Below are positions 8,425 through 16,291 of a stretch of 24,335 bases of DNA, piece after piece (the stretch's first letter is position 1; every line of letters starts with the position of its first letter). Both the position numbers and the translations under genes were made by a program. The stretch is taken from NCBI GenBank assembly GCA_937864385.1, contig CALMJN010000318.1, forward strand, positions 1 through 24,335, read 5' to 3'. The notes below the pieces were generated by a model. That model searched no databases, was not told the DNA's origin, and worked only from the letters and a program-made list of their open reading frames with translations. Source of the DNA: an uncultured Methanosarcinales archaeon. GTDB taxonomy: Archaea; Halobacteriota; Methanosarcinia; Methanotrichales; Methanotrichaceae.

Positions 8425-9012
8425 ATGAGGATGAAATCGATTCTGAGCCTGGCTCTGATTCTTATCATACTGGCCAGCCCGGCCTGGGCCGGTTGCGGTA
8501 GATGGGTGGTCCGGGACAACACCGACTTTCTGGCTGATCCCCTATTCGATGCAGCCATGGAATCCTCCACAGGGATAAATGACAGCGCCGGCTCCCAAGA
8601 GAGCCAGTCAGCCGCAAACCAGACCGAGAATAGCAGCACATTCCCGGCACCGGAGACCGTGGTCCAGAAAAAGGATCCGATCATTGATCTGGCCGGAAAG
8701 TGGAGGATGAGCCTGATCGGGGGCGGATCAGAGGCTGCCACAAAAATCATGGATATGATACTGATCCAGTCCGGCGACAGGCTGCAGGGCTATGGGTCCA
8801 TTGCAGATGGGGATTCGGATGCTTTAGCCACGGCCACGGGAGCTTTATCAGAGGACGAGATCAGCCTGGAGGTCAAGGTCAACTCCCAGCAGAAAGACTA
8901 TCTTCTGGATCTGGTCCATGAGGACGGCAGGCTGCAGGGCAGCTATGAGCTCTACCAGGCGGAGAGGCTGGCCGAGAGCGGCAATGCCACCGCCAGACGG
9001 TCTGAGAGCTGA
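8425..9012 (+). CDS. Secreted protein, shorter paralogue of the preceding gene
   Basis: 195-aa exported protein of unknown function. Signal peptide 1-22 (SILSLALILIILASPAWA). The mature chain starts GCGRW...NTDF, like its neighbour, then has a polar Ser/Asn/Gln-rich linker (about 45-80) with NQT and NSS N-glycosylation sequons. The C-terminal domain (about 87-190) repeats that of the upstream protein: GKWRMSL, LIQSGDRLQGYG, ATGALSEDEISLEV, LQGSYELY, ESGNATAR. It lacks the Ig-like domain. The alternating pattern suggests a small beta-barrel or beta-sandwich. The cysteine just after the signal peptide (WAGC) could be a lipobox, but the context is not canonical. Strong GAGGAGGAA ribosome site 5 nt before the ATG; 11 bp after the previous stop. 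Its 3' end converges on the debranching enzyme with a 10-nt gap. Confidence 0.85.
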   Translation: MRMKSILSLALILIILASPAWAGCGRWVVRDNTDFLADPLFDAAMESSTGINDSAGSQESQSAANQTENSSTFPAPETVVQKKDPIIDLAGKWRMSLIGGGSEAATKIMDMILIQSGDRLQGYGSIADGDSDALATATGALSEDEISLEVKVNSQQKDYLLDLVHEDGRLQGSYELYQAERLAESGNATARRSES

Positions 9013-9022
9013 AGATAAGCCC

Positions 9023-10876
9023 TCAGGATACCTTTTTCCAGGCCCGCAGCACCTCGGCCACCGACCAGGCCTGGGAGACACATCCCCCCGGCCGGTGGGG
9101 GCTGCTGCCGTCGAAGACCTCGGGCAGAGTTCCAGTGCCTGCCGCCAGAGACAGCAGTGGCCGCAGCAGCTCCCGGGCCTGGGAGCGCACCGCTTTTGAC
9201 CTGCCTTTGATCGATAGCAGAGCATCGATATATGGACCCATGAGCCAGGGCCAGACCGTGCCCTGATGATAGGCGGCATCCCGGCTGGCCGGACCGCCCT
9301 CGTACCTGCCAATATAGCGGGGATCGCGGGGGGAGAGGGTGCGCAGACCATAGGGGGTGAGAAGCTCGCGGGTTACCGTCTCCAGCACCGACTGCCTCAT
9401 CACATCGGGCAGAAGGCCGTCTATCCCCGCTGCTATGATCTGGTTGGGCCGGATGGAGGCGTCCTCATGATCTATGACATCAAAAAGGCATCCGGTCTCG
9501 CTGTTCCAGAACCGGCCGTAGCTGGCTTTTACTTTCTTGGCCAGGCGGGTGAAGTCTGAGCCTCTCGTTCCACCGCCCCGGCCCAGGGCCTTTTGCAGCT
9601 TCTGCATATCTTTCAGAGCCAGGTACCAGAGGGCATTGATCTCGCAGCACTTCCCGGCCCGGCCGGTCACCGGCCGCCCATCCACCCGGGCATCCATCCA
9701 GGTCAGAGCGGCATCTGAGAATATCAGGCCGTCCTCGTCCGCCCCAAAGCCCTCTCCCGCCCGGGAGTAGCGACTGTAGACCGCCAGCAGCGCCGGCCAC
9801 AGCTCTTCCAAGAGCTGCAGGTCGCCCGACTGCTCGAAGTAAGCAGCCACAGCTCGCACAAACCAGAGGGAGGCATCCACGGTGTTGTATGACTGCGCTC
9901 CCAGGTCGTTGGGCAGCACCCCGCCTTTCATGGCCGAGGCAAATGACCTCAGGACCCCCGCCGCCTCTTCAATCCGACCGGTGCTGAGCAAGAGGCCGGG
10001 CAAAGAGATCATGGCATCGCGCCCCCAGTCGTCAAACCAGTGATATCCGGCGATTATGCTCAGGCCTGCACCCCTTCGGACCAGGAAGCTGTCTGCGGCC
10101 ATAGCCAGCTCGGGCAGAGGAGCCTTCAGAGCCTCCAGGCGGGACCTCTCCCTGGCCATCTCGCTTCGCCAGTCGGGCATGCTGCTCCTCCAGGCTGAAG
10201 CAGCTATGGCAAACTCATCCTCTCCAGAGAGATCCATCTGGAAGCGACCGGGGGAGAATAGATCCTCTTTCCAGGCCAGGCCGCGGCTCCGCTCTGCCTC
10301 GTACTCGAAGTTATAGTAGACCCGCTCCTCCGCCCGGAAGTCCGGCCCGTCTGAGTGCAGCATGATCGGAGCATCCGGTCTTTCGGATGACCGGATCAGG
10401 GCTCCCCCGGCAAGCTTCTTCTGCTGCAGGAGGGGCAGAGGCCGGGCAGAGTGAAAGCTGCGGCTGTGCATGAGAGGAGCAATGGAAAAGCTCCCCTCGC
10501 CCCCCGTGATCCGATATCTGACGATGGTGGTGTTCTCACCCCGGATCATGAAGACGGTCTTTTCCACCCGAGCCTTCCCCACCTCATAGCAGATGCGAGG
10601 AAATGGATCCTGCCGGAATTCTTTGATATATCGGTATCCTTGGGGATAAATGGCTCCAGGATACTGGTGGCTGGCCAGATGATGCCCGTCTATCTCCTCG
10701 TCCAGGAAGGAGAGCAAGAGCCAGCGATCCTTGGGCGGCTGCAAGGCTGCCACCAGCAGGCCGTGATAAGCCCTGGTATTGCTGCCGCACAAGGTGGATG
10801 AAGCATATCCGCCCAAGCCGTTTCCGACCAGCCACTCCCTGGCGGTGGCCTCCTGGTAGCTCTGGAAGGAGGTCAT
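9023..10876 (-). CDS. Archaeal-type glycogen debranching enzyme
   Basis: 617-aa enzyme of the archaeal/bacterial amylo-alpha-1,6-glucosidase family (GDE C-terminal (alpha/alpha)6 barrel). It hydrolyses alpha-1,6 branch points of glycogen in the cytoplasm. Seen: N-terminal domain with REWLVGNGLGGYAS (13-26) and NTRAYHGLL (33-41); catalytic barrel with HWFDDWGRDAMISLPG (279-294), SYNTVDASLWFV (329-340), TWMDARVDG (392-400), RPNQIIAAG (476-484) and AYHQGTVWPWLMGPY (535-549). The frame extends 42 codons further upstream, but ATG 10876 is the start: GGAGGTGG lies 5 nt before it and it forms an ATGA overlap with the stop of the GH57 gene. This coupling indicates joint use of the two enzymes in glycogen breakdown or remodelling. 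Confidence 0.92.
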   Translation of the reverse strand: MTSFQSYQEATAREWLVGNGLGGYASSTLCGSNTRAYHGLLVAALQPPKDRWLLLSFLDEEIDGHHLASHQYPGAIYPQGYRYIKEFRQDPFPRICYEVGKARVEKTVFMIRGENTTIVRYRITGGEGSFSIAPLMHSRSFHSARPLPLLQQKKLAGGALIRSSERPDAPIMLHSDGPDFRAEERVYYNFEYEAERSRGLAWKEDLFSPGRFQMDLSGEDEFAIAASAWRSSMPDWRSEMARERSRLEALKAPLPELAMAADSFLVRRGAGLSIIAGYHWFDDWGRDAMISLPGLLLSTGRIEEAAGVLRSFASAMKGGVLPNDLGAQSYNTVDASLWFVRAVAAYFEQSGDLQLLEELWPALLAVYSRYSRAGEGFGADEDGLIFSDAALTWMDARVDGRPVTGRAGKCCEINALWYLALKDMQKLQKALGRGGGTRGSDFTRLAKKVKASYGRFWNSETGCLFDVIDHEDASIRPNQIIAAGIDGLLPDVMRQSVLETVTRELLTPYGLRTLSPRDPRYIGRYEGGPASRDAAYHQGTVWPWLMGPYIDALLSIKGRSKAVRSQARELLRPLLSLAAGTGTLPEVFDGSSPHRPGGCVSQAWSVAEVLRAWKKVS

Positions 10877-12345
10877 CCTGCCACCTCCAGAGATGACTGC
10901 ACTGCTTTGATCAGCTTCTCCCTCAGCCGCTCCCCCTTGATCCTCCTCGATCGGGATATCCTCTTCACCAAAACCCCGTCTCCCAGGCTGGTCGCTGCCC
11001 ACAAAGCCAGATCTCCCTGCCGGCTGTGATACTCTAGAGACTCCAGGGATACAGTCTTGAGAGCCTCTTTCATACCGGCTAGGCTCCAGGCTACCTCTCC
11101 CGTGAACTGATCCACTCCCGTAGCAAAGCGGAAGGGGGCATCGGCCAGGTGGATCCTCTTCTTGAGCCGGTAGTGCAGGTCGGCCAGAACGCTGAAGTAG
11201 GTCACTGAGGCGTCATAGGGGATTCCGTAGGGGCTGAAGTAATTGTGCACCTCTCCCGGTGCCCCTCCGTGGGTGAATAGGTAGTAGAGATGGTCGGAGA
11301 TGCCCAGAGTCCTCCAGATCCTCAGAAAATCGTCTCCGCTCTCCCGGGCCGGTGCCTCCAGCCTCTTCTGGTAGATAAAGCAGGCCTGCTGCAGGGCGTT
11401 ACCCAGCCAGCAGCTGGTATCCCTCTCTATGTCCGCCCAGGAGATATAGTCCCGGATGGACAGCTCCTGCTTGGGCGGGATCTGGCGGGCGATCTCTGCC
11501 GGAGTGGCAAAGCGGAGATGCTCATGGCTGTTTATCTTCTCGGGAAGATGGCGGAGGAATTCGAAGATGCCGGTATCAACCCACTGGTGCTCCCCGAAGG
11601 TCTCATAGTCGCAGAAGATGTTTATGCACTGTCCGGGAGTAGCCGCCAGCCAGGAGGCATACTTGTCTGCGGTGAGGGGATACTCCTCCCAGTTGTGGGA
11701 GGAGAAGCGAAATCCTATGTCGTCTGTGAGCTTGTAATTTCTGAGCAGTAAAGATAGGCTCGTCTGAGGCGGACGGTAGACATAATTGGGATCGGCCAGC
11801 GTCCCCTCCGTGAATATGGCCTTGTAGCCCATGCTCTCAGCCATCCGGGCCACCTGGTCACTATAAATCAGCTCCGTATTCTCGAATGTGGTGGGCAAGA
11901 GCCCGAAGAGCTCCCAGATCGCCTCCCGGTGCATCTTTACCTCTTCTGTAAACTCCCTCTGGTCCTCGTAGAGGCTGGATAAAGAATGATAGTAGGTCTG
12001 CTCCAGCACCTCCACCCTTCCCGTATCCACCAGCCGGAGGAAGGAGTCCAGCACCTCCGGCCTGTAGGCCCGGGCCTGCTCCAAAAAGACGCCGGAAAAG
12101 CTGTAGGCGACGCAAAAGGGCTTATCCGACCCTTCAAACCGCTTGATGCTATCCAGGATCACCTGATTGGCGGGCAGATAGCATTTGTCTGCCACCCGCT
12201 CAAAGATCCTGCGGTTCTCCTGATGATCGAAATAGTAGTCCCGCAGATCGGGCACCACCTCCTTGAGAGCAGAGCCGTCCCAGAAGAAATTCTTCTTGAG
12301 CCGGATGGGCTGGTGGACCTCAAAGCAGAGGGAGACTAGGGTCAT
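10873..12345 (-). CDS. GH57-family alpha-amylase / glucan hydrolase
   Basis: 490-aa cytoplasmic glycoside hydrolase family 57 enzyme acting on alpha-glucans, probably storage glycogen. Family motifs seen: HQP (11-13) at the N-terminus; TTFENTELIY (152-161), where Glu158 aligns with the GH57 nucleophile; and IFCDYETFGEH (243-253), with Asp246 in the acid/base position. C-terminal helical bundle from about 300. No signal peptide. First gene of a two-gene operon with the debranching enzyme (ATGA overlap). There is no good ribosome site before the ATG, but a TATA element sits about 24 nt upstream, so the transcript is probably leaderless. Whether it hydrolyses (amylase) or transfers (4-alpha-glucanotransferase, branching) cannot be told from the motifs alone. 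Confidence 0.9.
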   Translation of the reverse strand: MTLVSLCFEVHQPIRLKKNFFWDGSALKEVVPDLRDYYFDHQENRRIFERVADKCYLPANQVILDSIKRFEGSDKPFCVAYSFSGVFLEQARAYRPEVLDSFLRLVDTGRVEVLEQTYYHSLSSLYEDQREFTEEVKMHREAIWELFGLLPTTFENTELIYSDQVARMAESMGYKAIFTEGTLADPNYVYRPPQTSLSLLLRNYKLTDDIGFRFSSHNWEEYPLTADKYASWLAATPGQCINIFCDYETFGEHQWVDTGIFEFLRHLPEKINSHEHLRFATPAEIARQIPPKQELSIRDYISWADIERDTSCWLGNALQQACFIYQKRLEAPARESGDDFLRIWRTLGISDHLYYLFTHGGAPGEVHNYFSPYGIPYDASVTYFSVLADLHYRLKKRIHLADAPFRFATGVDQFTGEVAWSLAGMKEALKTVSLESLEYHSRQGDLALWAATSLGDGVLVKRISRSRRIKGERLREKLIKAVQSSLEVAG

Positions 12346-12364
12346 GCTTTTCTATGCGCCAGCA

Positions 12365-12376
12365 AAATATTTACAT
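12365..12376 (-). promoter_or_regulatory. TATA box for a leaderless GH57 transcript
   Basis: The minus strand reads TGTAAATATTTTGC. The A/T core is centred near 12369, 24 nt from the A of the ATG at 12345, which places the predicted transcription start at or next to the start codon. The absence of a Shine-Dalgarno agrees with a leaderless mRNA. Confidence 0.5.
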
Positions 12377-12412
12377 CTTCGCGTTTGGGTAGGGCTCGGC
12401 CTGCCCCGCCAA

Positions 12413-12423
12413 AAGGTATAAAT
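12413..12423 (+). promoter_or_regulatory. Promoter of the RAM-domain gene
   Basis: AAGGTATAAAT has a purine BRE-like part and a consensus TATAAA (12417-12422). The expected start is near 12445, giving a leader of about 20 nt to the GTG at 12466 (or about 40 nt to ATG 12484). Confidence 0.5.
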
Positions 12424-12465
12424 GCCAGAGCCTCGTACCTTGCGGCTTCCCGTGGGGTAATATCA

Positions 12466-12723
12466 GTGATAACAGGATTAACCATGATCAAAGTTGATGC
12501 CGGCCAGGAGAAATCGGCCTATGCCAGCCTCCAGAAGAGGCCGGGCATAAGAGATGTCTACCCTCTCTTCGGAGAGTTTAGCTTCTTTCTGGTGATGCAG
12601 GCAGAAAAGAAAGACGACCTCCACCGCATGCTGGGAGAGATAAAAGCCAGCAAGTCGGTGATCAAGACCGGCCCGGTCCTGGTGACAAAAGAAAGCTGCC
12701 GCCGCCAGGGCGCTGCCTCATGA
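12466..12723 (+). CDS. Stand-alone Lrp/AsnC ligand-binding (RAM) domain protein
   Basis: 85-aa protein that consists only of the RAM/ACT-like effector domain of Lrp/AsnC regulators, without a DNA-binding part. Pattern: beta-strand ITGLTMIKVDAGQE, helix AYASLQKRPGIRDVYPLFGEFSFFLVMQA, helix DDLHRMLGEIK, last strand TGPVLVTKE. Such proteins form rings and may bind amino acids or modulate full-length Lrp regulators; the ligand here is unknown. I chose GTG 12466 because the first beta strand would be cut at ATG 12484, GGGGT lies about 8 nt upstream, and the TATA box at 12417 excludes the longer reading from 12385. It is a single gene, back to back with the GH57 operon and convergent with the DUF35 gene (14-nt gap). 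Confidence 0.75.
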   Translation: MITGLTMIKVDAGQEKSAYASLQKRPGIRDVYPLFGEFSFFLVMQAEKKDDLHRMLGEIKASKSVIKTGPVLVTKESCRRQGAAS

Positions 12724-12737
12724 GCCAAGGCCTGAAT

Positions 12738-13163
12738 TCATCTCTTCTCATCCTCACATGAGGGCTCAACAAGGGGCGCGAATTTGGTGCCGTAGTAGAT
12801 TATGCCCCGATCGCCCTCCTTTCCCAGGATGCGGAATACCGGACGCACCCTCATTCCGATCTTGATGCCCCCCGGGCAGGATACCACCTGGCCGGTGACC
12901 TTGGGTCCCTCATCAAGCTGGATGATGGCCAAATTGTAGGGCGTCAGCTTCTCGAATTCCTCGGTGGCGTTATAGATGGTGGTGAAGGTGACCACGCTGC
13001 CTGTGCCCTTGAAGGTGTACTCCTCCAGATGGGCCCCGCGACGGCAGTTGGGGCAGAGGTTTCTGGGGGGAAAGAAGTATTCATCGCAGCGCTTGCAGTG
13101 GGTTCCCGAGAGATTATATCTCTGGGGAATGCTCCTCCAAAATCTGGGGGCCTGTGTGGTCAT
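12738..13163 (-). CDS. DUF35 zinc-ribbon/OB-fold scaffold protein
   Basis: 141-aa protein of the Zn-ribbon OB-fold (DUF35) family. In archaea this protein binds both acetoacetyl-CoA thiolase and HMG-CoA synthase and holds them in a channelling complex. Seen: N-terminal zinc ribbon CKRC (23-26) and CPNC (37-40), then the OB-fold segment GTGSVVTFTTIYNATEEF...PYNLAIIQLDEGPKVTGQVV, and the usual KIGMRVRPVF near the end. It is the third enzyme-complex gene of the operon, starting 2 bp after the thiolase stop, which supports the scaffold role. Acidic/basic tail (CEDEKR) at the C-terminus. Confidence 0.92.
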   Translation of the reverse strand: MTTQAPRFWRSIPQRYNLSGTHCKRCDEYFFPPRNLCPNCRRGAHLEEYTFKGTGSVVTFTTIYNATEEFEKLTPYNLAIIQLDEGPKVTGQVVSCPGGIKIGMRVRPVFRILGKEGDRGIIYYGTKFAPLVEPSCEDEKR

Positions 13164-13165
13164 CT

Positions 13166-14329
13166 CTACCTCGTAAATATATGAACCAAAGCGGTTCCGC
13201 CCGACCCGCCCACGTTGTGGGCTAATCCCACCTCTGCCTCATCCACCTGGCGCCTTCCTGCCTCGCCCCTCAGTTGAAGGGCGATCTCATAGGCCTGCTT
13301 TATGCCCGTGGCTCCCACCGGATGGCCGCAGGCCTTGAGACCCCCCGAGGTATTGACCGGAAGGCTGCTGCCTAAGGCGGTCAGCCCTTCCTCGGTGGCC
13401 TGTCCACCCTGGCCCTTCTCCACAAATCCCAGGTCCTCTATGGCCAGGATCTCGGCTATGGTAAAGCAGTCATGCACCTCGGCCACGTCCACCATGCGTG
13501 GCTCTATGCCGGCCTGGACGAAAGCAGCCCTGCCGGCATGGACCGTGGCATCCAGGGTGGTCAGATCGCGACGGTCATGTAAAGCAAGCGTGTCGCTGGC
13601 CTGGGCACTGGCAGCGACCTTTATAGGGCTCTCGGATAGCTTTTTTGCCATTTCAGTTGGGGCGAGAACCACAGCCGCCGCTCCGTCGGATATGGGGGAG
13701 CAGTCCAGTATGTGCAGGGGATCGGCCACCATTGGCGAGTGGTTTACATCATCAATGGAGATCTCCATCTGATACTGAGCTATGGGATTATAGCAGGCAT
13801 GATGATGGTTTTTCACCGCCACTGCCGCCATCTGGTCGTGGGTGGTGCCGTAACGGCGCATGTGCAGCCTGGCCATCATGGCATAAAGAGCGGGGAAGGT
13901 CGCTCCGAAGAAGCACTCCCACTCCCTATCAGCTGCTGCGGCCAGGGCATCGGCTGCCGTGCCGGATGAGACATCGGTCATCTTCTCCACCCCGGCGGCT
14001 ATGACTATATCGCTGTAGCCGCTGGCCACAGCCAGGATCCCCTGGCGCAGAGCCAGGCCCCCCGAGGCGCAGGCCGCTTCCACGCGGGTGGAGGGGACAT
14101 GAAGCCTGGACAGCCCGGCGCAGTCGGCGATGAGAGCTCCTATGTGCTCCTGCTCAACAAAACGCCCGCCGCTCATATTGCCCACATAGAGGGCATCGAT
14201 CTGCTCGCCACTGATCTCGGCATCATCTATGGCCAGCACACCTGCCTCAGCGATCATATCGCGCAAAGAGACGTCCCATCTCTCCCCGAATTTGGTGCAG
14301 CCTACACCGATTATGGATACGGATCTCAT
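13166..14329 (-). CDS. Acetyl-CoA C-acetyltransferase (archaeal thiolase)
   Basis: 387-aa thiolase that condenses two acetyl-CoA to acetoacetyl-CoA, the first step of the mevalonate pathway. Seen: N-terminal [13 protein letters not shown], nucleophile Cys87 in [18 protein letters not shown], and the active-site block [17 protein letters not shown] with His and Cys. The C-terminal motif is NVGGSGG rather than the CxGGGxG of bacterial thiolases, as is normal for the archaeal/SCP2-like type that works with DUF35. It begins in an ATGA overlap with the HMG-CoA synthase stop and is followed 2 bp later by the DUF35 gene, so the three products should be made in equal amounts. Confidence 0.93.
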   Translation of the reverse strand: MRSVSIIGVGCTKFGERWDVSLRDMIAEAGVLAIDDAEISGEQIDALYVGNMSGGRFVEQEHIGALIADCAGLSRLHVPSTRVEAACASGGLALRQGILAVASGYSDIVIAAGVEKMTDVSSGTAADALAAAADREWECFFGATFPALYAMMARLHMRRYGTTHDQMAAVAVKNHHHACYNPIAQYQMEISIDDVNHSPMVADPLHILDCSPISDGAAAVVLAPTEMAKKLSESPIKVAASAQASDTLALHDRRDLTTLDATVHAGRAAFVQAGIEPRMVDVAEVHDCFTIAEILAIEDLGFVEKGQGGQATEEGLTALGSSLPVNTSGGLKACGHPVGATGIKQAYEIALQLRGEAGRRQVDEAEVGLAHNVGGSGGTALVHIFTR

Positions 14330-15363
14330 ACTCTCAGCTTGCCCTTGTGCCTGGCGTACATGGCATAATCAAGATACTCTCCCCCTCCGATATAATCACG
14401 AACGCTGGGAGCGCCGCAGCGTATCTCATCGATTCTGTCTGTGACCCTGATGCTGAAGGCATCGCTCCCCGCCCCGGAGCCGAAGCTGGTGACAAAGATC
14501 CTCTCGTCCGGCCGGGCCACATCCAGCGTGGCGGCAAGGCCGATGAGGCAGGACGCAGAGTAGGTGTTTCCGATCAGAGGCACAATCAGCCCCGGCTCAA
14601 TCTGCTTTTTGGAAAAGCCCAGCATCCGGGAGACGCGCAGGGGAAACTTTCCATTGGGCTGGTGGAAGACGGCATAGTCATAATCTTCCGGCACCGTCCC
14701 CAGCCGCTTCATGAGGCCTCTGGCCGCTCCGGTGACATGCTTGAAGTAGGCCGGCTCCCCGGTGAACCTGCCCCCGTGCTCGGGATAGGGCATGCCTTCC
14801 CTTCTCCAGAAGTCGGGAGTATCGGTGGTGAAGGAGTAGGTATCCTCGATCTCCGCCGCCAGGTCCTGGCTGCCTATTAAGTAAGCCGCTCCCCCCGCGG
14901 CGGCGGTGTACTCCAGCATATCTCCGGGAGCCCCCTGGCTCACATCCGCACCAATGGCCAGGCCCAGGTCGATGAGACCGGATCCCACCATCCCCAGGCA
15001 GGCCTGCAGGGCGGCAGTTCCCGCCTTGCAGGCAAACTCGAAATCTGCCGCCGTAAAAGATGACGACGAACACACCGCCTGGCCCACAATGGTGGCGGTG
15101 GGCTTAACCGCATAGGGATGGCTCTCCGATCCGGCATAAATGGCTCCGATCCTCTTGGGATCGGCGCTGCAGCGATCGATGGCATTTCTGGCCGCCTCCA
15201 CCGCTATGGTAACTGTGTCCTCATCCAGATCCGGCACTGACTTCTCCAGAACGCGCAGGCCTTCCGATATCTCTTCTCCGTCTCCCCAGACCCTGGCGAT
15301 CTCCTCCAGCCTGATGCGAAACCGCGGGATATAAACCCCATAACTCACAATGCCTTTGGCCAA
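14326..15363 (-). CDS. Hydroxymethylglutaryl-CoA synthase (archaeal)
   Basis: 345-aa enzyme that condenses acetoacetyl-CoA with acetyl-CoA to HMG-CoA for archaeol lipid synthesis. Catalytic residues seen: Glu80 in [13 protein letters not shown], Cys112 in [12 protein letters not shown] (acyl-enzyme cysteine), His233 in [10 protein letters not shown], and NTYSAS near residue 265. The start is TTG at 15363, giving [17 protein letters not shown], the usual family N-terminus, with GGGTGA about 8 nt upstream. The stop overlaps the thiolase start (ATGA), and it starts 6 bp after the regulator gene's stop. Length is normal for the archaeal form. Confidence 0.95.
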   Translation of the reverse strand: MAKGIVSYGVYIPRFRIRLEEIARVWGDGEEISEGLRVLEKSVPDLDEDTVTIAVEAARNAIDRCSADPKRIGAIYAGSESHPYAVKPTATIVGQAVCSSSSFTAADFEFACKAGTAALQACLGMVGSGLIDLGLAIGADVSQGAPGDMLEYTAAAGGAAYLIGSQDLAAEIEDTYSFTTDTPDFWRREGMPYPEHGGRFTGEPAYFKHVTGAARGLMKRLGTVPEDYDYAVFHQPNGKFPLRVSRMLGFSKKQIEPGLIVPLIGNTYSASCLIGLAATLDVARPDERIFVTSFGSGAGSDAFSIRVTDRIDEIRCGAPSVRDYIGGGEYLDYAMYARHKGKLRV

Positions 15364-15369
15364 AAGATG

Positions 15370-16089
15370 TCACCCTTTGCTGAGAGCCAATGAGATCTCA
15401 TCGACGGAAAAATATGTCGTTAAAAGAGGAATGTTCTCCACCTCGGCGATCTTTTTGGCAATGGGATCAACCTGATCCGGAACGATCCCCTGCAGGATAA
15501 CCGCGCCCGGCTTGAGGTTGCTCACCCGCACCGCCACCATGGGAGACTTGCCGGTATGCACTCCGGTGAATATCAGCGCCCGGGCTGTGCTCCTGCCGTA
15601 GATCTTCTGAAAATGATCGGGAAGCATCTCGACTATTGCCTTGAGGCTGTCTATGACCGTATAACCCCAGATGGTGATATCTGTCCGTCCGAAGATTATC
15701 TCCGCATCCAGCTTTTTAGCCACATCCCACAGGGGGATAGGGTCCTGGTACTCGCAGACGCTGCAGATGGAGTCTATTCCCAGGATGTCCCCCCACATGT
15801 CCTCATAGGCTCTGAGCACATTGCAGCCACGGCCCTCGTCTATGCGCAGCAGGGCATCTATGATCTTGGATATGATCATTATGCCGGGGGACTTGCGTCT
15901 GCCACTCTCGTAATCGGAGATCACAGAAGGAGATATGCCCATATGGTTGGACAGGTCGGTCTGAGTAATGGCGAAGTTGCGACGCCACTTTCTCAGGGTA
16001 TCACCAGGATTTGAAGAAAGGGTGATCTCTCCAGCAATCTTCTCGGCCAGCAGCCCTCTGGCATTGGAGATCTCCCCGCGGGAACTCAT
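15370..16089 (-). CDS. HTH (Cro/CI-type) regulator of the HMG-CoA synthase operon
   Basis: 239-aa DNA-binding protein. Residues about 30-68 are a Cro/CI helix-turn-helix (LRKWRRNFAITQTDLSNHMGISPSVISDYESGRR). The segment 90-125 has two cysteines (CSVC), and the C-terminal part (about 130-239) is an alpha/beta domain (ALIFTGVHTGKSPMVAVRV...GAVILQGI...VENIPLLTTYF) that looks like an effector-binding module, perhaps DRTGG-like. First gene of the regulator-HMGS-thiolase-DUF35 operon, 6 bp before HMGS, so it probably controls this operon and itself; the signal is unknown. The open frame continues 59 codons upstream through the tRNA gene. ATG 16089 is chosen because a TATA box lies about 28 nt upstream, which implies a leaderless mRNA, and the upstream codons are tRNA sequence. 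Confidence 0.82.
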   Translation of the reverse strand: MSSRGEISNARGLLAEKIAGEITLSSNPGDTLRKWRRNFAITQTDLSNHMGISPSVISDYESGRRKSPGIMIISKIIDALLRIDEGRGCNVLRAYEDMWGDILGIDSICSVCEYQDPIPLWDVAKKLDAEIIFGRTDITIWGYTVIDSLKAIVEMLPDHFQKIYGRSTARALIFTGVHTGKSPMVAVRVSNLKPGAVILQGIVPDQVDPIAKKIAEVENIPLLTTYFSVDEISLALSKG

Positions 16090-16110
16090 AAAACAACAAC
16101 AGGTCAAACT

Positions 16111-16122
16111 AGGATATAAATC
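16111..16122 (-). promoter_or_regulatory. Promoter of the HMGS operon (leaderless)
   Basis: The minus strand reads GATTTATATCCT, a good archaeal TATA box (TTTATA at 16120-16115), centred about 28 nt before the ATG at 16089. No Shine-Dalgarno lies between (the spacer ends TGTTGTTGTTTT), so transcription probably begins at or within a few bases of the start codon. Confidence 0.6.
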
Positions 16123-16196
16123 TGACGAAAATAATTCGGCATTCGCCGAAGGATTGTCCGGGAAAAGAATGCGATCAAGGAAAGCAAACCGAAAAT

Positions 16197-16291
16197 GCGT
16201 CGACCGGGATTCGAACCCGGGTTGTAGGCTTGCTTCGCAGATTACAAATCTGCCTGGAAGGCCCAAGTCATAACCACTAGACCATCGACGC
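16197..16291 (-). tRNA. tRNA-Gly (UCC) with intron
   Basis: Minus-strand gene, 95 nt, of which 71 nt are mature tRNA. Acceptor stem GCGTCGA/TCGACGC (7 bp), D arm GTC-TAGTGGTTAT-GAC, anticodon stem TGGGC/GCCTA, spliced anticodon loop CTTCCAA with anticodon UCC, T arm CCGGG-TTCGAAT-CCCGG. CCA is not encoded. The intron (16254-16231) sits between positions 37 and 38, the canonical archaeal site. Around it the pre-tRNA forms a full bulge-helix-bulge: CTTC pairs with GAAG (4 bp), flanked by the 3-nt bulges CAG and CAA, each cut after its second base. The intron hairpin alone resembles a tRNA-Thr(UGU) anticodon arm, but only the Gly reading gives a complete cloverleaf. Confidence 0.92.
16231..16254 (-). 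other. 24-nt tRNA intron with bulge-helix-bulge ends
   Basis: Runs from GGCAGA to GAAGCA on the minus strand. Its core GCAGA-TTTGTAA-TCTGC is a 5-bp stem with a 7-nt loop. Expected to be excised by the archaeal tRNA splicing endonuclease at the two 3-nt bulges. Confidence 0.88.

Noticed and set aside
7355..9012. Lipoprotein assignment for the secreted pair
   Set aside because: A cysteine follows each signal peptide, but the residues before it (QSQC, WAGC) do not match a convincing lipobox.
10877..11002. N-terminal extension of the debranching enzyme by 42 codons
   Set aside because: It lies inside the GH57 gene, has low-complexity residues unlike the family, and the ATGA overlap with GGAGGTGG defines the start at 10876.
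12385..12465. Longer start for the RAM-domain protein
   Set aside because: The segment contains the TATA box and leader; its translation does not fit the domain.
16231..16254. tRNA-Thr(UGU) reading of the locus
   Set aside because: Placing the anticodon here leaves 13 unpaired bases between the D arm and anticodon arm. The Gly(UCC) reading gives a full cloverleaf and a perfect bulge-helix-bulge.
16090..16266. 59-codon extension of the HTH regulator
   Set aside because: It would translate the tRNA-Gly gene and the promoter.
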